NCBI RefSeq assembly: GCF_002204185.1
Contig: NZ_MXPU01000018.1
Location: 62,001 to 126,000 of the forward strand
DNA length: 64,000 bases
Direction: 5' to 3'
Origin: Rhizobium esperanzae
GTDB lineage: Bacteria; Pseudomonadota; Alphaproteobacteria; Rhizobiales; Rhizobiaceae
Shown here: positions 8,510 through 17,152 of the stretch, piece by piece
How the letters are laid out: each line of letters begins with the position of its first letter
Position numbering within the stretch: the stretch's first letter is position 1
Translations under genes and position numbers: made by a program
The notes under the pieces: generated by a model
Database searches by the model: none
What the model saw: only the letters and a program-made list of their open reading frames with translations
What the model was told of the DNA's origin: nothing

Positions 8510-9184
8510 ATGGTGTGGACCCGCAGGAGTATTATGCTCGGTGGATTGGCGTTGCTTGGGACCGGCGCCGTCAGCAAACCGGCAGCCGCCGCGGCATCTT
8601 CTTATTTCGACGGCGCTGCGGTCGACAACGGCGTGACGTTTCGCAGCACCAATTTCGCCAAAATCGACAGGCGCTGGCATCGCCAGGTCGTCAAATATTT
8701 CAGCAGCGAGCCGATCGGCACCGTTGTCGTCGATACAAGGCACCATTTTCTCTATCTGATCATGGAGAACAAGACCGCCATCCGTTATGGCGTCGGGGTC
8801 GGCCGCGAAGGCTTCAAATGGTTTGGCCGCGCCACCATCGACGCTAAATCGCTCTGGCCGCGTTGGACGCCGCCGCCGGAGATGCGCAAGCGCCATCCCG
8901 AACTGCCGGAATTCGTCGCGGGTGGCTCACCGAAGAACCCGCTTGGCCCCCGCGCCATGTATCTGCATCGCGACGGCGTCGACACCGGCTATCGGTTTCA
9001 CGGCACGCTGGAGCCATGGAGCATCGGCAAAGATGCCTCCAGCGGCTGTATCCGCATGTTCAATGAAGACGCCATCGATCTCTATCAGCGCTGCCCCATC
9101 GGCACTGCTGTACAGGTTCTGCCGCATATTGCCGACCAGGCTGAGGGCGCCACGCAGGTTAGCGAAACAACTCCGGTCGAATGA
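8510..9184 (+). CDS. L,D-transpeptidase (YkuD/ErfK family), exported
   Basis: A 224-residue cell-envelope enzyme that makes 3-3 cross-links in peptidoglycan or attaches proteins to it. The N-terminus carries TRRSIMLGG and a hydrophobic run ending AAAA, a Tat- or Sec-type signal of about 28 residues. The YkuD catalytic signature is complete: His164 in YRFHGT and Cys180 in SSGCIRM. The start at 8510 keeps the signal peptide intact. The gene overlaps the following lipoprotein gene by four bases (ATGA), so the two are co-translated envelope proteins. The 380 bases upstream hold no gene. Confidence 0.92.
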   Translation: MVWTRRSIMLGGLALLGTGAVSKPAAAAASSYFDGAAVDNGVTFRSTNFAKIDRRWHRQVVKYFSSEPIGTVVVDTRHHFLYLIMENKTAIRYGVGVGREGFKWFGRATIDAKSLWPRWTPPPEMRKRHPELPEFVAGGSPKNPLGPRAMYLHRDGVDTGYRFHGTLEPWSIGKDASSGCIRMFNEDAIDLYQRCPIGTAVQVLPHIADQAEGATQVSETTPVE

Positions 9185-9735
9185 GGAATATCACCCCTAT
9201 GTCTGCGATGATCGGATACACCAAGCGCCTCGCCGGCGCAGCCATGCTCTTGGCGCTCGCCGCCTGCTCCACCACCGAGGTCGCCTCGCTGGAAGAACCG
9301 GCGGCGGCGCCGATGACCGGCCAGACCAACGACCCCGCCCCCGGTTTCGAGAACGTCGCGCTGGGCAGCGAGGAAGATTTCATTCTTAGTGTCGGCCGAC
9401 GAATCTACTTCAAGCAGGACTCCGCCGCGCTCGATTCCGTCGCCATGGCCACCCTGGATAACCAGGCGGCCTGGCTCAACAAGAACCCGACCTGGCTGCT
9501 CAAGCTTCAGGGATTTGCCGACGATTCCGGCTCAGTCTCCAAAATGCAGACGCTCTCGCAGAAACGTGCCGATGCGGCGATGGCCTATCTGGCCTCGAAG
9601 GGCGTGGACCCCAAGCGCATGTGGGCCAAGGGCTACGGCAAAGACCGCGAAGTCCGCGACTGCACAGAGCGCTCCTGCAAGGTGCAGAACCGGCGCGTCG
9701 TCACCAATCTGCGCACCCAGCCGGATGCAGTCTGA
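9181..9735 (+). CDS. OmpA-family lipoprotein
   Basis: A 184-residue lipoprotein with a C-terminal OmpA peptidoglycan-binding domain. The lipobox LALAAC places the lipidated cysteine at residue 29. The OmpA domain runs from about residue 75, with the core RIYFKQDSAALD and the helix SQKRADAAMAYLASKGV. An alternative in-frame ATG at 9199 shortens the leader by six residues and still leaves a good signal. Translation overlaps the L,D-transpeptidase stop. A lipoprotein that grips peptidoglycan next to an enzyme that cross-links it suggests a shared role in tying the outer membrane to the wall. Confidence 0.9.
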   Translation: MRNITPMSAMIGYTKRLAGAAMLLALAACSTTEVASLEEPAAAPMTGQTNDPAPGFENVALGSEEDFILSVGRRIYFKQDSAALDSVAMATLDNQAAWLNKNPTWLLKLQGFADDSGSVSKMQTLSQKRADAAMAYLASKGVDPKRMWAKGYGKDREVRDCTERSCKVQNRRVVTNLRTQPDAV

Positions 9736-9890
9736 TTGCAGGTGGACCTGCAGGAGGGCCGAACGGAGGGCCAAGCTTGTTAGGCCGGGATTTGCGGCAA
9801 GAGAGTTCGAGGGGAGACAAACTCAGTCCACCTCGTTCGTGCACAAGGGCCGGCCACATGGCGCCGGCCCCATTGACATGAAAGCCCTGT
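9736..9890 (+). other. Gene-free stretch with a GC-rich hairpin between convergent genes
   Basis: No coding region is supported here. GGGCCGG (9847-9853) and CCGGCCC (9864-9870) can form a 7-pair stem with a ten-base loop, but no T run follows on either strand, so it is at best a weak terminator for the convergent transcripts. Confidence 0.3.
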
Positions 9891-10031
9891 TCAGGATCGC
9901 GCTTCAGAAACCGCGTCCGCGCTGCGGAGCTTGCCTAACGATTTCGAAAACAGAGACTTTGCCGCGTTTTTTGCGCTGCTTCCGCGACGTTTCCTGATCT
10001 CTACGATGAACGGCTTTATCCGGGACTTCAT
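9891..10031 (-). CDS. Small basic protein downstream of hsp20
   Basis: A 46-residue lysine/arginine-rich product opening MKSRIKPFIVEIRKRRG. I take it as a gene because the ATG at 10031 has AAGGAG nine bases upstream and because the KPF(I/V)VE(I/V)-basic N-terminus is familiar from small rhizobial proteins. It starts 13 bases after the hsp20 stop, so it would be translated from the same heat-controlled transcript. No domain or function can be assigned. A longer reading from 10103 overlaps hsp20 and is not needed. Confidence 0.4.
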   Translation of the reverse strand: MKSRIKPFIVEIRKRRGSSAKNAAKSLFSKSLGKLRSADAVSEARS

Positions 10032-10044
10032 GGAGAGGCTCTCC

Positions 10045-10524
10045 TTAAGCCACCTGACGCTCGGATTCGATCTGAAGAGGCGCCTGCTGAAAGGAGCCGT
10101 CACCGATAACGATCTTGCGCGGCTTCATGGCTTCGGGCACTTCACGCTTCAGCGCAATCGAGAGAATACCATGCCTCAGCGAGGCATTCTCGACCCTGAC
10201 GTGATCGGCGAGTTCGAAGCGCCGTTCAAATGCGCGCCCGGCGATGCCGCGATGCAGATATTCGCCGTCCTTTCCGTCGGCCGCCTTTTGCCCCTTCACC
10301 AGAAGGACGTTCCGCTCCTGGGTGATGTCGAGGTCGCCTTCGGCGAAGCCGGCCACTGCCATCTGAATGCGATAGTCGTCTTCGCCCGTCTTAACGATGT
10401 CGTAGGGCGGCCAGGCATCGATCGCCTGCAGGCGCTGCGCATTGTTCAGGAGATTGAAGACACGGTCGAAACCGATGCTGGATCGATAAAGGGGGGCGAA
10501 GTCAAGTTCGTTTCTCATAGCCAT
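10045..10524 (-). CDS. Small heat-shock protein, Hsp20 family
   Basis: A 159-residue alpha-crystallin-type chaperone that holds unfolding proteins during heat stress. It has a short N-terminal arm containing PLYRSSIGFDRVF, the alpha-crystallin core from about residue 40 to 130 (strands DYRIQMAVAGF and ILSIALKREVPE), and the conserved EYLHRGIAGRAFERRF loop. The start is fixed by GGAGGAT just before the ATG. The start codon and ribosome site are folded into a ROSE-like thermometer hairpin, so control is probably mainly translational. The small basic ORF at 9891-10031 follows in the same direction. Confidence 0.93.
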   Translation of the reverse strand: MAMRNELDFAPLYRSSIGFDRVFNLLNNAQRLQAIDAWPPYDIVKTGEDDYRIQMAVAGFAEGDLDITQERNVLLVKGQKAADGKDGEYLHRGIAGRAFERRFELADHVRVENASLRHGILSIALKREVPEAMKPRKIVIGDGSFQQAPLQIESERQVA

Positions 10525-10612
10525 ATCCTCCGTAAAGCAACATGGGATGGAGACGCTTCGGAAACCTGCGTCTCCGCACTACTCATCGGCCCGCTTTTGC
10601 GCTACCGACGAA
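10521..10612 (-). promoter_or_regulatory. ROSE-type RNA thermometer in the hsp20 leader
   Basis: In the leader RNA, CCAU (from 10545-10542) can pair with the AUGG that contains the hsp20 start codon (10524-10521). Between them UUGCU faces GGAGGA, the signature ROSE pairing that hides the ribosome site at low temperature. Just upstream, GGAGACGC and GCGUCUCC (10575-10568 and 10556-10549) form a perfect 8-pair stem, and UCGG/CCGA arms mark a further stem near the 5' end. The multi-stem layout, the UUGCU motif and its place before an Hsp20 gene match the rhizobial ROSE family. Confidence 0.8.
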
Positions 10613-10750
10613 AATGATCTGGTTTCGCACGATTTTCGATTCAAGAGGAGAATTTAAAAATTTTCAGCCTGCTTCATATGGCAGGCCGGAAAGGCTGTTG
10701 AGCACTGTTTTCATTCACTAATCGATTGCGCCTGACCGTTTCGACGTGGG

Positions 10751-11777
10751 TCATGCGATCGACGGCGGCAGCACATAGCCGGCTGGCGACGGCAGGTGGA
10801 TCACGGATCTTGTGTCGGCGGCATTCGCCGCCAGGACCAGCTGATAACCACCCGGTTCGGCCCGGAAGGCGCCGACCTCAATATCGAAATAGGCCAGATC
10901 GCGCGGCAGAACCTTCATGACGGCCGTGCCTGTTTCGCCGGGTTGCAGCGAGAGCTTTGCGAAGGCGCGCAGTTCCTTGTCCGGCCGTGCCACTTTCGCC
11001 TTCGGCGAGCGCACATAGAGCTGAACCAGCTCCGAGCCTGGCCGGTCGCCTGTATTGGTGACGTCAATGCTGACGGTTATGCCTTCAGGATCCATTTCTC
11101 CTGCGGAGAGTCGCGGTTCGCCCCAACGGAAGCGGGTATAGCTAAGGCCGAAGCCGAAGGGGAAGAGAGGTTCGACGGCGCTGATATCGTGATGGCGGTA
11201 GCCGACGAAGACGCCTTCGGCATAATGCACATGCCCGTCCTTACCGGGATAAACGGCAGGATCGCCTGTGATGGCGGAATTGTCGGCAAGCGCTTTCGGG
11301 AAGGTCTGCGGCAGGCGGCCGCCCGGCTCGGCGTCGCCGAACAACACATCGGCGACGGCGTTGCCGAGTTCCTGACCGGGATACCACATTTGCAGCACGG
11401 CGCGGACCTTGCCGAGCCAAGGCATCTCAATGGGGCCGCCGGTCTGCAGCACGATCACGGTGTTGGCGTTGGCGGCTGCGACCTTCTCGATCAGTTCTTC
11501 CTGCCGGCCCGGCAGCCGCATATCGGGCAGATCAAGCCCTTCCGTGTCCCACTCGCCATCGCGGCCGACGAAGAGCAGTGCCACATCGGCATTGCGGGCG
11601 CATTCGACGGCGGCCGCGATATCGGCGTCGCCGAGCGGCTTTTCGACACCGAAACGGACGGCGATGAGGTTGATGCCTTCCTCGCTCGCCATGGACGGTT
11701 CATATTCGACGGTGATTTCGTAGGAACGGCCCGCTTCGAGCGTCGCCGCGCCGCGCTGTTCATCATTGGCGGTGCCG
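10751..11777 (-). pseudogene. GH3 beta-glucosidase, C-terminal part (downstream of a frameshift)
   Basis: This reading frame holds the rest of the GH3 enzyme whose N-terminal part is at 11778-13217. It resumes with FGTANDEQRGAATLEAG, continues the end of the PA14 insert, then the second GH3 sandwich domain (GRDGEWDTEGLDLPDM, FGFGLSYTRF) and a fibronectin-III-like end. The open frame extends back to 11860, but the residues before IIFGT are out of register with the family. Removing one base from the AAAA run at 11778-11781 joins both parts into a protein of about 820 residues, the normal length for PA14-containing GH3 enzymes. If the base is a sequencing error the gene is intact. Confidence 0.85.
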
Positions 11778-13217
11778 AAAATAATTCTCGCCGCGCGTCC
11801 AGCCCTCATGGCCGTCGACCATGAGCCTGCCATCGACGAAGAGCCGCGCCAGCCCAGCATTGGTCATGCCGAAGACATGTTCGCCACTCTCCTCCGGTGC
11901 ATACTGCATCACCATCCGAGCGGAGAAATCGGCGGGGTCGAGTTCTTCCGACGGCAGCTCGAACCAGAAGAATTCGCCCTTGTCGACGGTCTCGACATGA
12001 AGCGGATCGCCGCTGCAGCCGCGCCCCTTGAAATATTCGACGGTGATCTTTCCCTTGAACACGTCGATCAGCCGGTTATGGCGGCAGCCGACCGCGTGGC
12101 TGATGCTGTTGGCATTGGAAAGGGCGGCGCGAATGCCTTCGAGCGGGCTCACCGTGTAATGCGCTGCGATCTGCGCGCTGCCGCCGCCCATGACACGGGC
12201 GGTGGCGGCATTCGGTCCGATGACGGCGATCCGGTCGAGCGACGTCTTGGCAAGCGGCAGCATGCCGTCGTTCTTGAGGAGCACCGCGCCTTCGGCGCCG
12301 AGACGCCGGATCAGCGCCCGATCTTCCGGCAAGTCAACCGCCCGCTCGGCAAGATCGGGTTTGCTCTTAAATGCGCCGACCCTCTCGAGCAGCAGCAACA
12401 TGCGCCGTGCTGCCGCACGCACCGTCGCTGCTTCCACCTTGCCCTCGCGCACGGCTGCAACCAATTTCTCGCCGCGGTCGCGCGCCGGGCCGGGCATTTC
12501 GAGATCGAGGCCGGCATTGATCGTCTCGGCTGTCGAATGCGAGCCGAACCAATCGGACATGACGATGCCGTCGAAGCGCCATTCCTCGCGCAGCACCTTG
12601 GTCAGCAGCCAGTGATGCTCACTCGTATAGGTGCCGTTGAGGCGATTGTAGGATGACATGACCGCCATGACGCCGGCGCGGCGCACCGCCTGCTCGAAGG
12701 GCGGCAGATAGATTTCGCGCAACGTCCGCTCGTCGATATCGGACGACATGGTCTGCCGCTCGATCTCGGATTCATTGCCGGCGAAGTGTTTTATGGTCGC
12801 CGCGATCCCCTCACCCTGCACGCCTTCGATATAGGCGACGGCGAGTTCTGACGTCAGCATCGGATCTTCGGAATAGCATTCGAAATTGCGGCCGTTGAGG
12901 CCGGATCGATGGATATTGACTGTTGGCGCGAGCAGCACGGCCGCTCCCTTGCTCTTTGCCTGGCGCGCGAGGGCAACCCCCATCTGCTTGACGAGATCGG
13001 GATTCCAGCTGGCGCCGAGCGCGATGGCGACGGGAAAGCAGGTCGCCTTGACGCCGGCGACAAGCGAGCCCGCGCCGCGGGCGCCGTTCGGACCGTCCGT
13101 CACCTTGATCTTCGGCACGCCGAGACGCTCGACAGGCACAGTCGTCCAGAAATCGGCACCTGACAGCAAGGAGACCTGTTCTTCGAGCGTCATCCTGTCG
13201 AGAATGGAATCGATCAT
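11778..13217 (-). pseudogene. GH3 beta-glucosidase, N-terminal part (frameshifted)
   Basis: The first two thirds of a GH3 beta-glucosidase, an enzyme removing terminal beta-glucose from plant or exopolysaccharide oligosaccharides. The (beta/alpha)8 domain covers residues 1 to about 280, with the catalytic Asp in IVMSDWFGSH near residue 222 and the substrate loop KHFAGNESE. A second domain follows, then an inserted PA14-like carbohydrate-binding domain (KITVEYFKGRG to VDGHEGWTRGE). I start at ATG 13217, which has GGGAGG six bases upstream; an ATG at 13238 would put that site inside the gene. The frame ends early at 11763 after NYFRHRQ, where the family reads NYFGTANDE, so one base has been gained in the AAAA run at 11778-11781. 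Confidence 0.88.
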
Positions 13218-13267
13218 GCAAACCTCCCGTTCGTTCAAAGACTGCCAGCATCGCGCCTGTTAAACCT

Positions 13268-13283
13268 ACCGATTACTCGGTAT
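13268..13283. promoter_or_regulatory. Palindromic operator between the GH3 gene and the TetR gene
   Basis: TACCGA (13268-13273) and TCGGTA (13278-13283) form a perfect palindrome with a four-base spacer, a shape typical of TetR-family operators. It lies 51 bases before the GH3 start codon and 110 bases before the TetR start, so bound repressor could block both promoters. Confidence 0.6.
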
Positions 13284-13392
13284 TTTTAAGATGTCAAGCT
13301 GACGGACCTGATGTAAGAAAGAAGCAGAGGAGATATCGGCCAGAGCATTGCGGATCGGCGCATCGCCGTTAAAAGAGCCGACCGGAGAAACG

Positions 13393-14022
13393 ATGGCAGA
13401 ACAGAAGGTGGAACAGCAAGAGAAACGACGGCGCCGTTCCCGCAAGGGAGAAGAGCGCCGCGCGGAAATCCTAGCGGCGGCGATGCGGCGCTTTGCCGAG
13501 GACGGCTATCAGAATGCCGCGATCGGCGATATCGCCCGGGACATCGGCCTGTCACTGCCCGGCCTGCTGCACCATTTCCCGACAAAGGTCGATCTGCTGC
13601 TCGCCATCCTCGCCAAGCGCGATGTCGATAGCGCCGATTTTATCGGGCACTATCGCTCGGATGTCAGCGGCCTGCTGAAAGGCATGGTCGAAATCTTCCG
13701 CCGCAACGCCGGAATGATCGAGGTCATCCGAGCCTTCGCCATTCTGAATGCCGAGAGCCTGATGAAGGACCACCCCGCCAAGGCGTGGTTTCTCGCTCGC
13801 ACCACTGAGATGCAGAACGATATCGCCGCGACCTTCGAGCGGGCGATCGCCGATGGCTCGATCGACAAGAGGATCGACAGCAAAACGATGGCCGCCGAAC
13901 TGATCGCGGTGATGGACGGCCTGCAGATGCTGTGGCTGCGCGATCCCGATCGCTTCGACATGATCGGCGGCCTGGAGGCCTATGTCGGCCGCCTGCTGGC
14001 GAGCCTCGGCTTGGAGGGCTGA
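13393..14022 (+). CDS. TetR/AcrR family transcriptional regulator
   Basis: A 209-residue repressor. After a basic leader (EKRRRRSRKGEERR) comes the TetR helix-turn-helix, IGDIARDIGLSLPGLLHHF, preceded by the helix ILAAAMRRFAEDGYQNAA. The rest is the variable ligand-binding domain. I chose ATG 13393, with GGAGA five bases upstream, over an in-frame start at 13348 that adds 15 unconserved residues. It is divergent from the GH3 beta-glucosidase, its probable target through the TACCGA/TCGGTA palindrome. A glucoside inducer is an inference. The 3' end overlaps the convergent hydrolase gene by 43 bases. Confidence 0.88.
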   Translation: MAEQKVEQQEKRRRRSRKGEERRAEILAAAMRRFAEDGYQNAAIGDIARDIGLSLPGLLHHFPTKVDLLLAILAKRDVDSADFIGHYRSDVSGLLKGMVEIFRRNAGMIEVIRAFAILNAESLMKDHPAKAWFLARTTEMQNDIAATFERAIADGSIDKRIDSKTMAAELIAVMDGLQMLWLRDPDRFDMIGGLEAYVGRLLASLGLEG

Positions 14023-14864
14023 AGCCCCTCTTCATCGAAGCGCGCAAGCCAGATCATGATGCGGCTGACGGCTTCGTGGTATCTTTGCCCGACCAGCAAG
14101 CCTGTATGCGTCGTGCCCCAGAGACAAAGATACTCGCCGCCGATGTGCCGTGCCATCGCCTGCCCTCGCCGGTCGGCGGCGGCGTCGTTGACAGCCGAGA
14201 TGACCAGGCTGGGGCAGGTTATCTTGCCCCCGTCGACGGAAATCCCCTCGGCTCCGAAATGGAAGGAAAAGGCACCGAAGGCTCTGGCGGATTCCATGGA
14301 CAGGTACTTCCGCTGGAAGGCGATATCGTCGGGTGTTTCGTCGGGGCTGGATTGCTCGTCACGCACCGGCGCGGGAATAACGACGCCAGGTATCTCAGGC
14401 GCAAGATCCTGGTAGGGTACTTTGTCATGCACCTGCCTGGAGATGCTGGAATCGATCAGTACCAGCCCGGCAATGCCAACGCTTTCCGCCAGTTTCTGAC
14501 TGAGGATTCCACCCATGCTGAAACCGATCACAACAGGAGCGACGGCACATTCCCCAGCGATTGCGGAAATCGCCTCACGAATGTCGTCCAGATAGTGCTC
14601 GAATTCGACCTTCGTGAAATCCACCGACCGGCTTTTGTAATGACCTCGCAGATTGATGCAGTAGGAGTCCCATCCAGCCGCCATGAAGTGCGGAATATAT
14701 TTGCTCCACATCCAGCTGCCGGTGAAGGCGCCATGAATGAAAAGCAAGGGCGGTCGATCGGCCTCATCCAGGCGGTTGCTCCCAGGAAAGATTTCAAGGA
14801 ACAGGTCGTTCTCGCCAATGTATCTTGTCCTGTGCTCCGGTAATTCTTTCGCGTAGTCCCGCAT
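13980..14864 (-). CDS. Alpha/beta-hydrolase
   Basis: A 294-residue alpha/beta-hydrolase fold enzyme. Visible parts are the oxyanion loop FIHGAFTGSW, the nucleophile elbow GFSMGG (Ser116), a candidate acid in ISAVNDAAAD, and the catalytic His in GTTHTGLL. The substrate is probably an ester or lactone but is not identifiable. The ATG at 14864 has AAGGAG nine bases before it; the frame stays open to 14933 but those residues look non-coding. It is divergent from the LysR gene at 14997, which suggests control by it. Its 3' end overlaps the convergent TetR gene by 43 bases. Confidence 0.85.
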   Translation of the reverse strand: MRDYAKELPEHRTRYIGENDLFLEIFPGSNRLDEADRPPLLFIHGAFTGSWMWSKYIPHFMAAGWDSYCINLRGHYKSRSVDFTKVEFEHYLDDIREAISAIAGECAVAPVVIGFSMGGILSQKLAESVGIAGLVLIDSSISRQVHDKVPYQDLAPEIPGVVIPAPVRDEQSSPDETPDDIAFQRKYLSMESARAFGAFSFHFGAEGISVDGGKITCPSLVISAVNDAAADRRGQAMARHIGGEYLCLWGTTHTGLLVGQRYHEAVSRIMIWLARFDEEGLQPSKPRLASRRPT

Positions 14865-14996
14865 GCCATCCACTCCTTGATCTCGGCAGGCGCATCCTTC
14901 CGGCTTTCGAGACAAAGGATATTTGTTATGCAATATTGGTCAATTCCGGTGCGTGGACTTACATAAAGGACAAAATGTCTCCAATCGGATTTTGCC

Positions 14997-15920
14997 ATGG
15001 ATAGTCTCGCGAGCGTCTTCGCCTTCGTTTATGCGGCCGAACAGCAGAGTTATGTCGCAGCCGCCCGCATTGCCGGCGTCTCGCCGTCTGCGATTGGAAA
15101 GGCGGTGGCGCGTCTGGAAAGCCGGCTCGGCGTGCGGCTCTTCAACCGAACGACCCGCAGCATCAGCCTGACGGATGAAGGGGCTGTTCTCTACGAGCGC
15201 TACAAACGCATCATCGACGATATGCAGGACGTAGAGGCAACCCTGTCGAAAAGCCGGGAAAGCCCGAGGGGGCGCCTGCGCGTCAGCGTCCCACATATCG
15301 TCGGGCATCATCTCGTGATGCCGATGCTGCCGGCCTTTGCCGAGCGCTTCCCGGAGATCGAGCTCGATGTGGATTTCGAAGATAGGGTCATAGACCTGGT
15401 TGCGGAAGGTCTCGATGTCGTGGTGCGCAGCGGCGAACTTGCCGATGCGCGGCTGATCGCCCGCCATCTCGGCGAGCAGCATTTCGTCGTGTGCGGCAGT
15501 CCCGATTATTTCGAGCGCCGTGGACGGCCTGAGACGCCAGGCGATCTCTTCAGGCATGCCTGCATTCACTTCAAATATCCATCCAGCGGCCGCGTCGCGC
15601 CCTGGGCATTCAGCGCGCCGTACGAGCGACTGCTTCTGCCGAAAAGCCTAACATTCAACAACACGGATGCAGGGCTGCGGGCAGCACAGGATGGTTTGGG
15701 CCTCGCCCACCTGCCCGTTTATGTCGCGGCATCGCACATGCGAGCGGGAAGGCTGATCCCCGTCCTCACCTCCTTCATGGTGCCCTTCGGTTCACTCTCG
15801 CTCGTCTGGCCGTCCAATCGCCAGCTTTCGCCCAAAGTCCGCGCTTTCGTGGATTTCGTCGTCGAGAACTGTGCCGCCCGAGCCGACGCTTTTCGACCGG
15901 CAGCCAGCCTGTCGCGCTGA
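14997..15920 (+). CDS. LysR family transcriptional regulator
   Basis: A 307-residue LysR-type regulator. The N-terminal winged helix-turn-helix is clear (FVYAAEQQSYVAAARIAGVS, then AVARLESRLGVRLFNRTTRS), and the remainder is the periplasmic-binding-protein-like effector domain (residues about 90-295). The subgroup resembles those regulating neighbouring oxidoreductases or hydrolases (GRLRVSVPHIVGHHLVMPML). It is divergent from the alpha/beta-hydrolase with 132 bases between the starts, the usual arrangement of a LysR gene and its target. The effector is unknown. Confidence 0.92.
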   Translation: MDSLASVFAFVYAAEQQSYVAAARIAGVSPSAIGKAVARLESRLGVRLFNRTTRSISLTDEGAVLYERYKRIIDDMQDVEATLSKSRESPRGRLRVSVPHIVGHHLVMPMLPAFAERFPEIELDVDFEDRVIDLVAEGLDVVVRSGELADARLIARHLGEQHFVVCGSPDYFERRGRPETPGDLFRHACIHFKYPSSGRVAPWAFSAPYERLLLPKSLTFNNTDAGLRAAQDGLGLAHLPVYVAASHMRAGRLIPVLTSFMVPFGSLSLVWPSNRQLSPKVRAFVDFVVENCAARADAFRPAASLSR

Positions 15921-15986
15921 TCCGCTGGCGCGCCATATCCGAAGCGGGTGCACTTTCCCTACTCACAAGGCTGGGGGCTTTGAAGC

Positions 15987-16934
15987 TCAGCCGCAGTTCC
16001 GGCTTGGTTTTGAATCGGAGCCGGCACTTGCTCCGCCATTGAGTGCCATTGGCCGATCTGAACGCGCCGTTGCGATCGATGCGGATGATGTCCGCGGGAT
16101 GCGCGCATCCGTCGTGGCCAGCCAGCGGTCTGCCGAAAAATACGCCCTGGTTCTTGCCTGCGATCCTGGTGCTGCCTTGAGGCCTAGAGCAAAACTAAAT
16201 CTGTTTTCGCTGCCGGCTTCGCGCGTGAAGCTGAGATAAGAGCCGAATCGATCGGCTTCGACATCGCGAAGGCTTTGGATCGACGCAAGCGCATCTTCAA
16301 AATCTCGCCAGCACACCTGCTTTACAATGATCTCGAAAATGCGCAGCACTTCAGGGGCGAGAAGTCCCTCAGCATCAATCTTGGGTCCGACGATCTTGGC
16401 GCGGATCTCAACAATATTACCGGTCTCATCTCCACGAACCCTGAGGAAGGTCGAGCTGAGCGGCCGCGCCTCGTCCCGTTCATAGATGCGCTGAAAATAA
16501 CACTCATAATCGCGATTGCGCATCGATGCGGCTTTCCATTCGCTCACCTCTATGCCCGCCTCTCGAAGAGCGCCGCAAATATTGGCGCCCGAGACCAACC
16601 ACATCCGCAGAAACTGACTTGCCAGGTCGAGCTTTGGGAGCTCCATCAGATGCCGCGATATCGATATCGTCGGACGAGGAGAAGAAGCAGCCGGATCAGA
16701 GCGGACGGCTAAGCGTGCGGAAGGGGCAGCCTTGTTGGACGCTCGATCTTCAAAATCTTCGGTCGGAGCTTCGGATCGGCGGATGTCCATGTAAGAAACG
16801 GCAATGGTTGCAACAACCATGGCGAGTACCAACAGTGCTGACCGACGTAACGAGCGCCGGTTGCTCAGCAACGGGAACTTCCAGCGCGGGGATGGGCCGT
16901 CGCTGGAAGAACCGGCTGAGAATAATTTATTCAC
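15987..16934 (-). CDS. Hypothetical protein with one N-terminal membrane segment
   Basis: About 315 residues from the GTG at 16934, which has CGAGG upstream; the frame stays open to 17015. After a short basic N-terminus comes one transmembrane segment (SALLVLAMVVATIAVSYM), then a Ser/Pro/Ala-rich linker, then a folded-looking region of about 190 residues (LDLASQFLRMWLVSGANICGAL onward). It would be a membrane-anchored periplasmic protein. I recognise no characterised family; it may be one of the rhizobial DUF families. It stands alone, 137 bases beyond the end of the response-regulator gene's left neighbour region, and no regulatory site is visible. Confidence 0.65.
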   Translation of the reverse strand: MNKLFSAGSSSDGPSPRWKFPLLSNRRSLRRSALLVLAMVVATIAVSYMDIRRSEAPTEDFEDRASNKAAPSARLAVRSDPAASSPRPTISISRHLMELPKLDLASQFLRMWLVSGANICGALREAGIEVSEWKAASMRNRDYECYFQRIYERDEARPLSSTFLRVRGDETGNIVEIRAKIVGPKIDAEGLLAPEVLRIFEIIVKQVCWRDFEDALASIQSLRDVEADRFGSYLSFTREAGSENRFSFALGLKAAPGSQARTRAYFSADRWLATTDARIPRTSSASIATARSDRPMALNGGASAGSDSKPSRNCG

Positions 16935-17152
16935 TGCGTTGCCTCGCAAGCTTGCGACCAGCGGCGTCGGTCGGCGCCTGGTCAATCCCCGTGGCCAATC
17001 CTTTGAGGCGAGCAATGATGTGAAAGCGCTACAGCTGGCTCACCTTCGAAACCGCGATTTTGATGTCGAGTGTATCCAGCGTCAAGCAGGAGCCCTGAAA
17101 CGGCTGCGCCCCAAAAGAAAAGCTCGCCTATGTCGCCGATCTCTTCGGGAAA

